A model generated the notes under the pieces. The model made no database searches, had not been told where the DNA came from, and was given only the letters and a program-made list of their open reading frames with translations. 64,000 bases of DNA, taken from Pseudohongiella spirulinae. GTDB lineage: Bacteria > Pseudomonadota > Gammaproteobacteria > Pseudomonadales > Pseudohongiellaceae. Below are positions 45,891 to 55,363 of the stretch, piece after piece. Within the stretch, counting starts at the first letter, position 1; each line of letters begins with the position of its first letter. The stretch covers positions 2,480,001 to 2,544,000 of the forward strand of contig NZ_CP013189.1 of NCBI RefSeq assembly GCF_001444425.1, in the 5' to 3' direction. The translations under genes and the position numbers were made by a program.

Positions 45891-47909
45891 TTAGTGAATA
45901 CGTCTCCAGTACTCACGGTTCAGCAACAGCGTCAATATGATCAGGATGGCCAGGAAACCCAGCACAAATACACCAATAGACTGTCGCTTCAGGCGCACTG
46001 GCTCGCCAATGTAGTAGAGGAAATTGACCAGATCATAAATCACCTTGTCAAACTCTTCCGGCGTCAGCTCGCCCGAGCCTTCAACATGACGCAAATCGCA
46101 CTCTTCGGGGGATTCAGCGTTATTGCTGCATATCACATCACCCTGCAAATCATACAGAACGTTCGGCATCCCCACATTGGCAAATACCTTGTTGTTAACG
46201 CCCCACACGCGACTGTCATCTTCATAGAAGGAGCGCATGTAGGTGTAGAGCCAGTCAGCACCACGCACCCGGGCAATCAGCGTCAGATCTGGCGGCACAA
46301 CACCAAACCAGTTGTTAGCCTGCTCGGCCTGCATGCTGTTGTCCATCAGATCACCGATCGCCTGATTGCCAAACGCCAGATTTTCCATCACCAGCTCATG
46401 CGGTACGCCCAGATCATCTGCAGTGCGCTCGTAACGTGCATACTGCAATGAGTGACAGGAATGGCAGTAGTTCATGTAGGTTTTCCAGCCATTCTGCAGT
46501 GACGCCTCATCACGCAGATCCATCTCCACATGATCCAGCGGAACATTCGAAGACTCAGCACCCACAGCTTTGAGCGGCAGACCAACCAGCACAGCCAGCA
46601 GCACCAGAGTGATCAACAACTGCTTGTTGGTGATCCAGCGCCCTGTTACGCGGGTCGGCTCCGGGAAGGTCTGCTCCTTTCTGGTGTACCAGGGCATCAG
46701 GAAGAAGAACAGGAAGTACAGCACTGTGCAGAACTGCGCCAGAGCAATACGTGCCGGGCTGGTGCCAAGCGTCCCGAGGTAGCCGAGAATCAGGAAAGAA
46801 GCAGTGAAAATCAACAATGCAATTCGGCTATACCAGCCTTTGTAGCGAATTGATTTCACCGGGCTCTTGTCCAGCCAGGGCAGAACAAACAGGATGGCGA
46901 TAGCGCCAAACATGACAATCATGCCCCAGAACTTGGCATCAATACCAAACAATGGCACGGTAACCGCACGCAGCATCGAGTAGAACGGCGTGAAGTACCA
47001 GACTGGCGGCACGTGTGCCGGTGTTACCAGGGGATTCGCTTCCTGGAAGTTTGGTGGCTCAAGGAAGTAGCCTCCCATTTCCGGCGCAAAGAACACGATA
47101 AAGCAGAATACAAAGAAGAATACCGAGATACCCACCATGTCATGGACAGTGTAGTACGGGTGGAAAGGCACACCGTCAACCGGGATACCGTTTTCATCTT
47201 TGTTTTTCTTGATTTCAATACCATCAGGGTTATTGGATCCGACTTCGTGCAGGGCCAGCAGGTGCAGCACAACAAGCGCGATCAGGATAATCGGAAGAGC
47301 AACAACATGCAGGGCAAAAAAGCGGTTCAGGGTGGCGCCGGAAATCAGGAAGTCACCACGCACCCAGATCAGCAGATCTTCACCAATGACAGGAATCGCA
47401 CCAACCAGCGACACGATAACATTCGCACCCCAGTAGGACATCTGACCCCAGGGCAGAACGTAACCCATGAAGCCTTCCATCATCAGAATCAGATAGATGG
47501 CCATGCCAAATACCCAGATCAGTTCGCGCGGCTTTTTATAGGAGCCGTACATCAGACCTCGGAACATATGCAGGTAGACCACAACAAAGAAGGCCGACGC
47601 GCCCGTGGAGTGGATGTAGCGAATAAGCCAGCCGAATTCCACATCACGCATGATGTATTCAACAGAGGCAAAGGCACCCTCAGCACTATTGGTGTAGTGC
47701 ATGGTCAGGAAAATACCGGAGACCAGCTGAATGACGAGAACAACCAGAGACAACACACCAAAGAAGTACCAGAAGTTGAAGTTCTTCGGCGCGTAGTATT
47801 TGCTCATGTGCTTTTCCCACGCTGTCATGATCGGCAAACGATCATTGGTCCAGTCGCGGAGGCCGACGAGTGAGGACACTATCCAGCCTTGTTTCTTAGT
47901 ATCGCTCAT
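45891..47909 (-). CDS. Fused cytochrome b / cytochrome c1 of the bc1 complex
   Basis: 672 aa in a single reading frame, where most gammaproteobacteria have petB and petC as separate genes. Residues 1-420 are cytochrome b: heme ligands His100/His114 and His201/His216, GSNNPDGIEI after the second pair, and the Qo-site region VWYFTPFYSMLRAV. A hydrophobic segment at about 428-450 (LLITLVLLAVLVGLPLKAVG) acts as an internal signal. Residues 451-672 are cytochrome c1: heme site CHSCH (482-486), axial Met in VGMPNVL (Met581), C-terminal anchor at about 644-663. A likely cleavage follows AVGA at 450. The Rieske gene is 1 bp upstream. Bradyrhizobium fbcH is a known precedent of a b-c1 polyprotein. Confidence 0.96.
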   Translation of the reverse strand: MSDTKKQGWIVSSLVGLRDWTNDRLPIMTAWEKHMSKYYAPKNFNFWYFFGVLSLVVLVIQLVSGIFLTMHYTNSAEGAFASVEYIMRDVEFGWLIRYIHSTGASAFFVVVYLHMFRGLMYGSYKKPRELIWVFGMAIYLILMMEGFMGYVLPWGQMSYWGANVIVSLVGAIPVIGEDLLIWVRGDFLISGATLNRFFALHVVALPIILIALVVLHLLALHEVGSNNPDGIEIKKNKDENGIPVDGVPFHPYYTVHDMVGISVFFFVFCFIVFFAPEMGGYFLEPPNFQEANPLVTPAHVPPVWYFTPFYSMLRAVTVPLFGIDAKFWGMIVMFGAIAILFVLPWLDKSPVKSIRYKGWYSRIALLIFTASFLILGYLGTLGTSPARIALAQFCTVLYFLFFFLMPWYTRKEQTFPEPTRVTGRWITNKQLLITLVLLAVLVGLPLKAVGAESSNVPLDHVEMDLRDEASLQNGWKTYMNYCHSCHSLQYARYERTADDLGVPHELVMENLAFGNQAIGDLMDNSMQAEQANNWFGVVPPDLTLIARVRGADWLYTYMRSFYEDDSRVWGVNNKVFANVGMPNVLYDLQGDVICSNNAESPEECDLRHVEGSGELTPEEFDKVIYDLVNFLYYIGEPVRLKRQSIGVFVLGFLAILIILTLLLNREYWRRIH

Positions 47910-48508
47910 TATGCGTTCACCTCGTCTTCACCAATCACAAGGATGTTGTCTGACTCGTAGTAATAGGGGGGAACTTCCATATTACGGGATGCCGGTGAAC
48001 CGTTGTACACACGGCCAGCCATATCGAACTTTGAACCATGGCATGGACAGTAGAATCCACCCTTCCAGTTCTCTTCAAATGGCTCGGGGCGAATGCTCAG
48101 ACGCGGAGTCGGAGAGCAGAACAGATGCGGACACAAGCCAATCAGCACCAGAACCTCCGGCTCACGCGAGCGATACGCATTGGTTGCGTACTCAGGCTGT
48201 TCGGGCTGGGCTGAATCCGGATCCTGTAACTGATCCGTGATGGTACCCAGTGCATCAAGTGCCGCTTGTGTGCGGCGTACCACAAATATGGGTCGTCCAC
48301 GCCAGGCTGGAATCGGACCCAGAATGCTGCCCTCTTCTATCCGACTGATATCAACCCTAACCGAAGCTCCCGCCGCGCGCGCTTTGGCGCTGGGATTCCA
48401 GGAACCGACGAAAGGCACAACTGCACCTACCACACCGGCTGCCCCTACGACCGAGGTTGACCCTAACAAAAACCGCCTGCGGCCAGAATCAGTACCGTCT
48501 TCACTCAC
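47909..48508 (-). CDS. petA: Ubiquinol-cytochrome c reductase Rieske iron-sulfur subunit
   Basis: 199 aa from the GTG at 48508, chosen because AGGAGA lies 7 bp upstream and VSEDGTDSGRRRFLLG is the family N-terminus; an ATG at 48556 would add 16 residues. A Tat-type twin Arg (GRRRFLLGS) precedes the anchor helix (VVGAAGVVGAVVPFVG). The 2Fe-2S boxes are CPHLFC and CPCHGS: all four ligands are kept, but box 1 departs from the usual CTHLGC at two positions. Stop overlaps the next gene's start by one base. First gene of the bc1 operon. Confidence 0.95.
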   Translation of the reverse strand: MSEDGTDSGRRRFLLGSTSVVGAAGVVGAVVPFVGSWNPSAKARAAGASVRVDISRIEEGSILGPIPAWRGRPIFVVRRTQAALDALGTITDQLQDPDSAQPEQPEYATNAYRSREPEVLVLIGLCPHLFCSPTPRLSIRPEPFEENWKGGFYCPCHGSKFDMAGRVYNGSPASRNMEVPPYYYESDNILVIGEDEVNA

Positions 48509-48680
48509 CGTGTATTCTCCTGAGCTTTGTCGTCTATCAAAAAGAACTGAGCCCACAACCCTCCGTTCGGGTGGGATGAGGACGAAAATCTGCTATCTGC
48601 TAATGCTGCTGTACTGCCGTTGTCTGGAATTCGCCTTCGGACTCAGACTTTGGAGTGGCGCAAACCGGCAAACGGGCTGA

Positions 48681-48709
48681 ATAGTAGTTAATTTAGCGAT
48701 TTTTTTCAA
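48681..48709 (-). promoter_or_regulatory. Predicted promoter of the bc1 operon
   Basis: Minus strand: -35 TTGAAA (48709-48704, five of six), 17-bp spacer, -10 TACTAT (48686-48681, four of six). It implies a leader of about 165 nt before petA, in which I recognise no riboswitch or other element. With the rpsI terminator this accounts for the 335-bp gap 48509-48843. Confidence 0.5.
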
Positions 48710-48773
48710 GCGCCCGTTCGCCAACTTTATGCCTAAACAACTGATCAACAAGGATAATTATTTTTTAACGGGC

Positions 48774-48813
48774 ACAAAAAAAGCGCCTGCCACGATCAGC
48801 AACAGCGCTTTTC
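48774..48813 (-). terminator. Rho-independent terminator of rplM-rpsI
   Basis: On the minus strand AAAAGCGC (48812-48805) pairs with GCGCTTTT (48785-48778) around a loop of about 19 nt, and the 3' arm runs into a T7 tract. It starts 32 bp after the rpsI stop. Confidence 0.8.
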
Positions 48814-48843
48814 TGTTGTCTTTGCTGCCACCGCAGCAATGTA

Positions 48844-49236
48844 TTAACGCTTGGAGAACTGCGGACGCTTACGCGCCTTACGCAAACCAACCTTTTTACG
48901 CTCTACTTCACGCGCATCACGAGTCACGAAACCCGCCTTGCGCAGCGGTGAACGAAGCTCTTCATCATACGCAATCAGAGCGCGCGTCAGACCGTGACGA
49001 ATAGCGCCGGCCTGACCAAAGCTACCACCGCCGTTAACAGTCACTTTAATATCAAACTGCCCATCCATATCCAGCAGCTGCAGAGGCTGCTGCACAATCA
49101 TGCGCGCCACTTCACGGCCAAAAAAAGTATCCAGCGGACGGTTATTAACTGTAATTTCGCCACTGCCCTTGCGAATAAACACACGCGCGGTCGCGGTCTT
49201 GCGTCTGCCGGTGCCGTAGTATTGAGTCGTTGACAT
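48844..49236 (-). CDS. rpsI: 30S ribosomal protein S9
   Basis: 130 aa. Begins [19 protein letters not shown], has [20 protein letters not shown] and ends with the basic tail [16 protein letters not shown] that reaches the P-site tRNA. Follows rplM by 27 bp; the pair is a conserved operon. A terminator follows. Confidence 0.99.
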   Translation of the reverse strand: MSTTQYYGTGRRKTATARVFIRKGSGEITVNNRPLDTFFGREVARMIVQQPLQLLDMDGQFDIKVTVNGGGSFGQAGAIRHGLTRALIAYDEELRSPLRKAGFVTRDAREVERKKVGLRKARKRPQFSKR

Positions 49237-49263
49237 AGGGATTCCGTGAACCTCTTAAAATTC

Positions 49264-49692
49264 TTAGAGTTGCATAGCCTGAGGCTGCTGAGCCGCATGT
49301 GGATGCTCGTTACCGGCATACACCTTCAGCTTTTTGAACATAGCCCGACCCAGCGGAGTGCGTGGCAGCATGCCTTTCACGGCCAGCTTCAGCACTTTCT
49401 CGGGCGAGCGATCAATAAGCTTTTCAAAACTGAAAGACTTCAGGCCACCCGGATAACCGGTGTGGTGATGATACATCTTGTCAGATGATTTCTTGCCGGT
49501 CACCTGGACCTTTTCAGCGTTGACAACCACGACGAAGTCGCCGGTATCCACGTGAGGCGTGTATTCAGGCTTGTGTTTTCCACGCAAACGGGTTGCGATC
49601 TCTGCCGCCAGACGACCGAGCGTCTGACCCTCTGCATCTACCAGCAGCCAGTTGTGTTCAACATTTTGTGGTTTGGCACTAAAAGTCTTCAT
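49264..49692 (-). CDS. rplM: 50S ribosomal protein L13
   Basis: 142 aa. [55 protein letters not shown] and the [19 protein letters not shown] segment are diagnostic. First gene of rplM-rpsI; a likely promoter lies 42-70 bp upstream. Confidence 0.99.
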   Translation of the reverse strand: MKTFSAKPQNVEHNWLLVDAEGQTLGRLAAEIATRLRGKHKPEYTPHVDTGDFVVVVNAEKVQVTGKKSSDKMYHHHTGYPGGLKSFSFEKLIDRSPEKVLKLAVKGMLPRTPLGRAMFKKLKVYAGNEHPHAAQQPQAMQL

Positions 49693-49733
49693 GTAACAAT
49701 CACCGAAAAGGGCATATTCTTCAGGGAGCGCGA

Positions 49734-49762
49734 ATACTACCGAAGAGCCTGTTAAACTTCAA
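49734..49762 (-). promoter_or_regulatory. Predicted rplM-rpsI promoter
   Basis: Minus strand: TTGAAG (49762-49757), 17-bp spacer, TAGTAT (49739-49734), giving a leader of about 35 nt before the rplM ATG. Both hexamers match consensus at four of six positions. Confidence 0.45.
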
Positions 49763-49791
49763 GTATTTTTGGAGCATTTCAACGAAATAAA

Positions 49792-50910
49792 TCAGGGGCG
49801 GTGTTCCCGCGCCAGATACTCCTCGGATTGCATCTCTAGCAGCCTGCTCCGGGTGCGCTCGAATACGAAGGCCAGGTCATGGCCCGAGTACAGCTGCGTC
49901 AGGGGAACGGCGGCGGAAATGATCAATTTGACATGGCGATCATACAGCTCATCGACCAAACTGACAAATCGTCTTGCGATATTATCCATATCACCATCCA
50001 TTTGCGGCACGTCCGACAGGATGATGGTGTGGTAAAGCCTGGCCAACTCAATATAATCAAACGCACTGCGGGCACCATCACATAACTGACGGCAGTCAAA
50101 CCAGGCTATTTCGTCACAAACCCGTCTGACCTTGATAGCCCGGCCCAACACTTCTATCTCTACATTCTCAGAAATTTCCGCGTGACCACTGCTCAGCCTT
50201 TCCATCGCCTGCAGTAGCCCTGCCTCAGCATCGGCTCCCAGTGGATGAAAATACAGGCAGGCCTGCTGCAGAGTCCTCAAACGATAGTCTACTCCGCCAT
50301 CGAGCTCGACAATCTGCGTGTGCTTTTTGAGCAACTCAATGGCCGGCAAAAATCTCGCCCGCTGCAAACCGTTAGCATACAACCCGTCGGGATGAATATT
50401 GGAGGTAGCGACCAGCACCACGTTGCGGGCCATCAGGTGCTCGAGCAGCCCGCCCAGAATCATGGCATCTCCAATATCGGATACAAAAAATTCATCAAAA
50501 CACAGCACACGGGCAGACCCGGCAATCTGTCCGGCTACCAGTTCAAGCGGATTCTTCTGATTCTTTAACGCCGCCAGCGCAGCATGTACCTGCTGCATAA
50601 AACGATGAAAATGCGTTCTCTGCTTTTGCGTAAATGGCAGACTCTCGTAAAAAAGATCCATGATATAGGTCTTGCCACGCCCCACCCCGCCGTAAAAATA
50701 AATGCCCTGCGGGGCGGCCGATGAGGCCGCCTGCACACGTAACCAGCGCAGCGGATTCAATGACAAGCGAGAGTGGCGGTTCGATTGATTCAACAACGCT
50801 TCGTACAGTTGCTGCACCTTTTCAATGGCTGCACGCTGCGCCGGATCAGGCGTGAGTTTTCCGGCATCCAGATCGGCCTGGTAACGCTGCCGCGGCGAAG
50901 CCATTTGCAT
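49792..50910 (-). CDS. zapE: Cell division ATPase ZapE (AFG1-like)
   Basis: 372 aa from the ATG at 50910; a second ATG two codons on is also possible and the longer frame to 51009 lacks family similarity. Residues after the start match ZapE: SPRQRYQADLDAGKL. Walker A IYFYGGVGRGKTYIMDLF, Walker B VLCFDEFFVSDIGDAMIL, sensor VATSNIHPDGLYANGLQR. E. coli ZapE acts on the Z ring at low oxygen or high temperature. The 264-bp gap to zapG holds the divergent promoters; I see no other feature in it. Confidence 0.95.
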   Translation of the reverse strand: MQMASPRQRYQADLDAGKLTPDPAQRAAIEKVQQLYEALLNQSNRHSRLSLNPLRWLRVQAASSAAPQGIYFYGGVGRGKTYIMDLFYESLPFTQKQRTHFHRFMQQVHAALAALKNQKNPLELVAGQIAGSARVLCFDEFFVSDIGDAMILGGLLEHLMARNVVLVATSNIHPDGLYANGLQRARFLPAIELLKKHTQIVELDGGVDYRLRTLQQACLYFHPLGADAEAGLLQAMERLSSGHAEISENVEIEVLGRAIKVRRVCDEIAWFDCRQLCDGARSAFDYIELARLYHTIILSDVPQMDGDMDNIARRFVSLVDELYDRHVKLIISAAVPLTQLYSGHDLAFVFERTRSRLLEMQSEEYLAREHRP

Positions 50911-51174
50911 CGTGGAAAACCCCTGAATTTTGCGTTCAACATGAAAAGACGCGCATTCTAAGCCATGGCGAACCACAAAACCAAGCAACAGATCCGCCTC
51001 AAACAACACAGGCGACCTGCTTCATGCTAGAATCGACAGCGCGCTTGCACAGAATTGGAGGGGCAGATTTAACAGACCTCTTATTCCTTTATTTTATATT
51101 TATATGTTTTTATATAGCTATACATGCTTTAAAAACTTCTATATTGTGTCGCATTACAGCGAAGGTGGAATGAT

Positions 51175-51612
51175 ATGTTGTGGTTAACAGGCATCGCATG
51201 TCTGGCAGTCGGCCTGGTTGCCGGCCTGCTTGTTGGCAGAAAGGTTCAGACCGGCAATCCTGCAAGAGTCACCGAACTGGAGGCCCAGGTTCAGGAGCTG
51301 CAGCGACATCACGCAGATTATCGCGAGAATGTCAGCGATCACTTCAATACCACAGCAGAACTGGTTCAGCAGATGACTGAAAGTTATCGCGATGTTTACC
51401 AGCATCTGGCCACCGGCGCTCAACAGCTTTGTACCGAGGATGTTGCAAGCAAGCTGCTGCCGGCCAATGACCAGGCCATGTTCAGCAGCGAACAGGACAA
51501 TGACGACACACTGGAACCTCCCAAGGATTACGCACCTAAAACCGGTCCGGGACCGGGTGCATTATCTGAGGAGTTCGGACTGGACAAAAATACCAGTCGC
51601 CAGGAAAGCTGA
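51175..51612 (+). CDS. zapG: Cell division/envelope protein ZapG (YhcB, DUF1043)
   Basis: 145 aa. An N-terminal membrane helix (WLTGIACLAVGLVAGLLVGR) is followed by a coiled coil (about 30-85: ARVTELEAQVQELQRHHADY), the conserved DHFNTTAELVQQMTESYRDVYQHL and a disordered acidic/Pro tail. E. coli YhcB links the elongasome and divisome. AAGGTGG lies 5 bp upstream of the start. Confidence 0.94.
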   Translation: MLWLTGIACLAVGLVAGLLVGRKVQTGNPARVTELEAQVQELQRHHADYRENVSDHFNTTAELVQQMTESYRDVYQHLATGAQQLCTEDVASKLLPANDQAMFSSEQDNDDTLEPPKDYAPKTGPGPGALSEEFGLDKNTSRQES

Positions 51613-51717
51613 AACGTCAGCGCTGCGCCTGTCCCGATACAAAGCCAACCCTAATTGACCTGACAATCATGCTGCGGGGCGTACTTGCGCATCCGCAGCC
51701 TGCAAGCGGTATCTGGC

Positions 51718-52626
51718 ATGGCTGACTACAATCTGACGCACCTGAAACAACTGGAAGCCGAGAGCATCCACATCATCCGCGAAGTGGCTGCCGAGTTCAG
51801 CAACCCGGTGATGCTCTACTCCATCGGCAAAGACTCATCTGTCATGCTGCATCTGGCCCTGAAAGCCTTTTATCCGGGTCGCCTGCCCTTTCCTCTGATG
51901 CACGTTGACACCACCTGGAAATTCCGGGAAATGATTCAGTTTCGTGACAACCAGATCAAGAAACTGGGACTGGATCTGATCGTACACACTAACCAGGAAG
52001 GCCTGAAAGCCGGCGTTGGGCCGTTCACACACGGCAGCGAAAAACATACCGACGTGATGAAAACACAGGCGCTGCGTCAGGCGCTGGACAAACACAGGTT
52101 CGACGCAGCCTTTGGAGGCGGTCGACGGGACGAAGAAAAGTCACGTGCCAAGGAGCGGGTTTTTTCGTTCCGCGACAAAAACCATCGCTGGGACCCCAAA
52201 AACCAGCGCCCTGAGTTATGGAATCTGTACAACGGCAAGATCAACAAGGGCGAAAGCATTCGGGTTTTCCCGCTCTCCAACTGGACCGAGCTGGATATCT
52301 GGCAATACATTTATCTGAACAATATCGATATCGTGCCATTGTACTTCGCGCAAAAACGCCCCGTGGTAAATATGGACGGCATTGACATCATGGTCGATGA
52401 TGAGCGCATGCCTATTCCGCCAGGCGTGCAGATTGAGGAAAAAATGGTGCGCTTCCGCACCCTCGGCTGCTACCCACTGACTGGTGCGGTGGAATCACAA
52501 GCCACCACCTTACCGGAGATTATTCAGGAAATGCTGCTGACCACCAGTTCTGAGCGGCAAGGGCGACTGATTGATTCTGATCAGGCCGGCTCTATGGAAG
52601 AGAAGAAACGCAAGGGGTACTTCTGA
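51718..52626 (+). CDS. cysD: Sulfate adenylyltransferase subunit 2
   Basis: 302 aa from the ATG at 51718; a TTG 11 codons upstream is unlikely. Catalytic subunit of ATP sulfurylase, making APS from sulfate. PP-loop [10 protein letters not shown] near residues 40-49; [15 protein letters not shown] and [15 protein letters not shown] follow. A GCTGCGG/CCGCAGC hairpin is present between zapG and this start. One base before cysNC. Confidence 0.97.
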   Translation: MADYNLTHLKQLEAESIHIIREVAAEFSNPVMLYSIGKDSSVMLHLALKAFYPGRLPFPLMHVDTTWKFREMIQFRDNQIKKLGLDLIVHTNQEGLKAGVGPFTHGSEKHTDVMKTQALRQALDKHRFDAAFGGGRRDEEKSRAKERVFSFRDKNHRWDPKNQRPELWNLYNGKINKGESIRVFPLSNWTELDIWQYIYLNNIDIVPLYFAQKRPVVNMDGIDIMVDDERMPIPPGVQIEEKMVRFRTLGCYPLTGAVESQATTLPEIIQEMLLTTSSERQGRLIDSDQAGSMEEKKRKGYF

Positions 52627-52627
52627 C

Positions 52628-54538
52628 ATGTCTCATCAATCAGACCTGATCGCCACCGACATCACCGCTTACCTGGCACAGCATGAACGCAAGGAAATGC
52701 TGCGCCTGTTGACCTGCGGCAGCGTTGACGATGGCAAAAGCACCCTGATCGGCCGCCTGCTTCACGACTCCAAGATGATTTATGAGGATCAGCTTGCTGC
52801 CATCCAGAAAGACAGCATGAAAGTTGGCACCACCGGTGGAAAGTTAGACCTGGCGCTTCTTGTGGACGGTTTACAGGCCGAACGCGAACAGGGCATTACC
52901 ATTGATGTCGCCTATCGTTATTTTTCCACAGCCAAACGCAAATTCATCATTGCCGATACGCCTGGTCACGAACAGTACACCCGCAACATGGCCACCGGTG
53001 CATCCACCTGTGACCTGGCCATCATCCTGATTGACGCGCGTCATGGTGTACAGGTACAGACCCGGCGCCACAGCTTTATCACCTCATTACTGGGTATCAA
53101 ACACATTGTGGTTGCCGTCAACAAGATGGATCTGGTCGATTACCGCCAGGACGTCTTTGAGCAGATTAAAGCGGACTATCTGGCATTCTCGGAGAAACTG
53201 AAACCTGCTGAATTCCACTTTGTTCCCATGTCCGCACTGGACGGCGACAATGTGGTAAACCCCAGCAGCAACATGCCTTGGTACGAGGGGCCGGTGCTGA
53301 TGCAACTGCTGGAAAATGTGCAGATTGCCGAAGACCGTAATTACGACGACTTCCGTTTCCCGGTACAGTATGTAAACCGCCCCAACCTCAATTTCCGGGG
53401 TTTCTGCGGAACCGTGTCATCAGGGGTAGTTCGCAAAGGCGACGAAATCACCGTGCTGCCCTCCAACAAAAAAAGCCGCATCAAGTCTATTGTGACGTTT
53501 GATGAGGAGCTGGAACTGGCCTACACAGACATGGCCATCACAATAACCCTGGAAGATGAAATTGATATCAGCCGTGGTGACATGATTGTGCACCGGGGCA
53601 ATTTGCCAGTTGTTGCTGAAGAGTTCGAGGCAGCACTTGTCTGGATGACTGAAGATCAGCTATTGCCCGGTAAAATGTATGACTTCAAACTGGGCACAAA
53701 AACAGTAAGCGGCCGGGTAAACGCCATCAAACATCAGATTGATGTCAACACGCTGCAAGAAAATCCTGCACCGGCCCTGGAATTGAATGAAATCGCCCTG
53801 TGTGAAATTTCAGTTGACGAGCCGGTTTGCATAGACAGCTATGACAAGAACCGCAGCACCGGTGCTTTTATTGTAATCGACAGACTCAGCAACGTAACTG
53901 TCGGTGCTGGCATGATCACGCTCGACAATGCGGCTGCACGCCGCCGCAAGCGCAGCAGCAATACCCACGTTACACGTGAAGAACGGGCGGCACGATATGG
54001 TCAGAAGCCGGCCACCGTGATGTTTATCGGAGTTTCCGGCGCCGGCAAATCAACTCTGGCCCACGGACTGGAGCGCCGACTGTTTGACCTGGGCCGGGTC
54101 AGCACGGTGCTCGATGGCAAGGCGATGCGGCTGGGTATCAGTAAAGATCTGCCTCATGACGCGGAAGGTCGCGCCGAGAATCTTCGCCGCAGTGCCCATA
54201 TCGCCCGTTTCCTCAATGATTCTGGACTCATCTGCTGCGCCGCTTTTGTGGCACCCAATCCGGATTCACGCGAGCACGCCATGAGCGTCATCGGCAAGGA
54301 CAATTGCCTCATTGTCTATCTCAACCCGCCGATCGACGTCTGTCAGCAGCGCGACCCCAGCGGCATCTATGCCGCCGCCGAGTCAACTGGATCAGCCGAT
54401 ATACCGGGAGTGTCATTCCCCTACAGTCCGCCGGAAAAGGTGGATCTGGAACTGGATACCTCAAGCCTCAGTGTTGACGACTGCCTGGATCAGGTCATAG
54501 CCATAATGCAGGAGCGCCGCATACTGAAAGGACAATAA
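52628..54538 (+). CDS. cysNC: Fused sulfate adenylyltransferase GTPase subunit and APS kinase
   Basis: 636 aa. The N-terminal CysN (about 1-450) is an EF-Tu-like GTPase with G1 [10 protein letters not shown]3 DTPGHEQY and G4 NKMD; it drives APS synthesis. The C-terminal CysC (about 460-636) has Walker [10 protein letters not shown] and [13 protein letters not shown] and would phosphorylate APS to PAPS. Thus one protein completes sulfate activation with CysD. The fused form is known in Pseudomonas and others. Start 1 bp after the cysD stop. Confidence 0.96.
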   Translation: MSHQSDLIATDITAYLAQHERKEMLRLLTCGSVDDGKSTLIGRLLHDSKMIYEDQLAAIQKDSMKVGTTGGKLDLALLVDGLQAEREQGITIDVAYRYFSTAKRKFIIADTPGHEQYTRNMATGASTCDLAIILIDARHGVQVQTRRHSFITSLLGIKHIVVAVNKMDLVDYRQDVFEQIKADYLAFSEKLKPAEFHFVPMSALDGDNVVNPSSNMPWYEGPVLMQLLENVQIAEDRNYDDFRFPVQYVNRPNLNFRGFCGTVSSGVVRKGDEITVLPSNKKSRIKSIVTFDEELELAYTDMAITITLEDEIDISRGDMIVHRGNLPVVAEEFEAALVWMTEDQLLPGKMYDFKLGTKTVSGRVNAIKHQIDVNTLQENPAPALELNEIALCEISVDEPVCIDSYDKNRSTGAFIVIDRLSNVTVGAGMITLDNAAARRRKRSSNTHVTREERAARYGQKPATVMFIGVSGAGKSTLAHGLERRLFDLGRVSTVLDGKAMRLGISKDLPHDAEGRAENLRRSAHIARFLNDSGLICCAAFVAPNPDSREHAMSVIGKDNCLIVYLNPPIDVCQQRDPSGIYAAAESTGSADIPGVSFPYSPPEKVDLELDTSSLSVDDCLDQVIAIMQERRILKGQ

Positions 54539-54560
54539 GGGCACCGGACATGGCTATCGG

Positions 54561-55325
54561 TCAGACCGGATTATCAATATCGATGAATTGGTGCTCCAGC
54601 TCAAAGCGCTCGGCGATCCAGTTACCGAGCGCTCTGACGCCATAGCGCTCGGTCGCATGGTGCCCGGCGGCAAAATAATGGATCCCCTGCTCTCTGGCAA
54701 TGTGCACGGTCGGCTCTGAGATTTCACCCGAAATGAACGCCTGAGCACCAATACTGACGGCCTGCTCAATATAGGATTGGGCAGCACCGGTGCACCATGC
54801 GACTCGAGTTATGCGTTGCTCATTCCCGGGTGCGATATGTTGTGGTTCACGGCCCAAACCAGATGTAATTCGCCGGGCAAGCTCAAGCGCACCGATCGGC
54901 TCCGCCAGATCGCTATACAGCCCCATTGGCTGATTATTGATTTTTGTCAGCTCGCCACCGATCTCAAATCCGAGGATTGATGCCAGTTGGGCATTGTTCC
55001 CCAGCTCGCCATGTGAATCCAATGGCAAATGATAGGCAAGCAGATTGATATTGTGTGCCAGTAGCTGCCTGATACGTTGCTGCTTGATGCCGGTAATCAC
55101 GGGACTTTCACCGCGCCAGAAATACCCGTGGTGAACCAGCAACAGATCCGCGTTGAGGTCGACTGCTCGGGCTATCAGGGCCTGACTTGCCGTCACTCCA
55201 CTGACAATACGTGTGATCTGCTCACAACCTTCAACTTGCAGACCGTTTGGGCAGTAGTCATTAAACTGATCTGTCCTGAGTAGTTTATCCAATTCCGACA
55301 CAAGTTGACGACGACTCACAGGCAT
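54561..55325 (-). CDS. Nif3-like dinuclear-metal protein (YbgI family)
   Basis: 254 aa, the short bacterial Nif3 form without the inserted domain. Metal-binding segments are LLLVHHGYFWRG (His pair), LAYHLPLDSHGE and FAAGHHATERYGV. E. coli YbgI forms a ring-shaped hexamer; the role is debated (a GTP cyclohydrolase-like activity or DNA-linked function has been proposed). Divergent from the AlgW/DegS gene, convergent with cysNC. Confidence 0.93.
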   Translation of the reverse strand: MPVSRRQLVSELDKLLRTDQFNDYCPNGLQVEGCEQITRIVSGVTASQALIARAVDLNADLLLVHHGYFWRGESPVITGIKQQRIRQLLAHNINLLAYHLPLDSHGELGNNAQLASILGFEIGGELTKINNQPMGLYSDLAEPIGALELARRITSGLGREPQHIAPGNEQRITRVAWCTGAAQSYIEQAVSIGAQAFISGEISEPTVHIAREQGIHYFAAGHHATERYGVRALGNWIAERFELEHQFIDIDNPV

Positions 55326-55363
55326 AACGATTTACCTTCACATAATGTTTGTTTATTCGCATA

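Noticed and set aside
45830-45916. Longer N-terminus of sspA
   Set aside because: The extra 29 codons run into the 3' end of the cytochrome gene, and a good ribosome site precedes the start at 45829.
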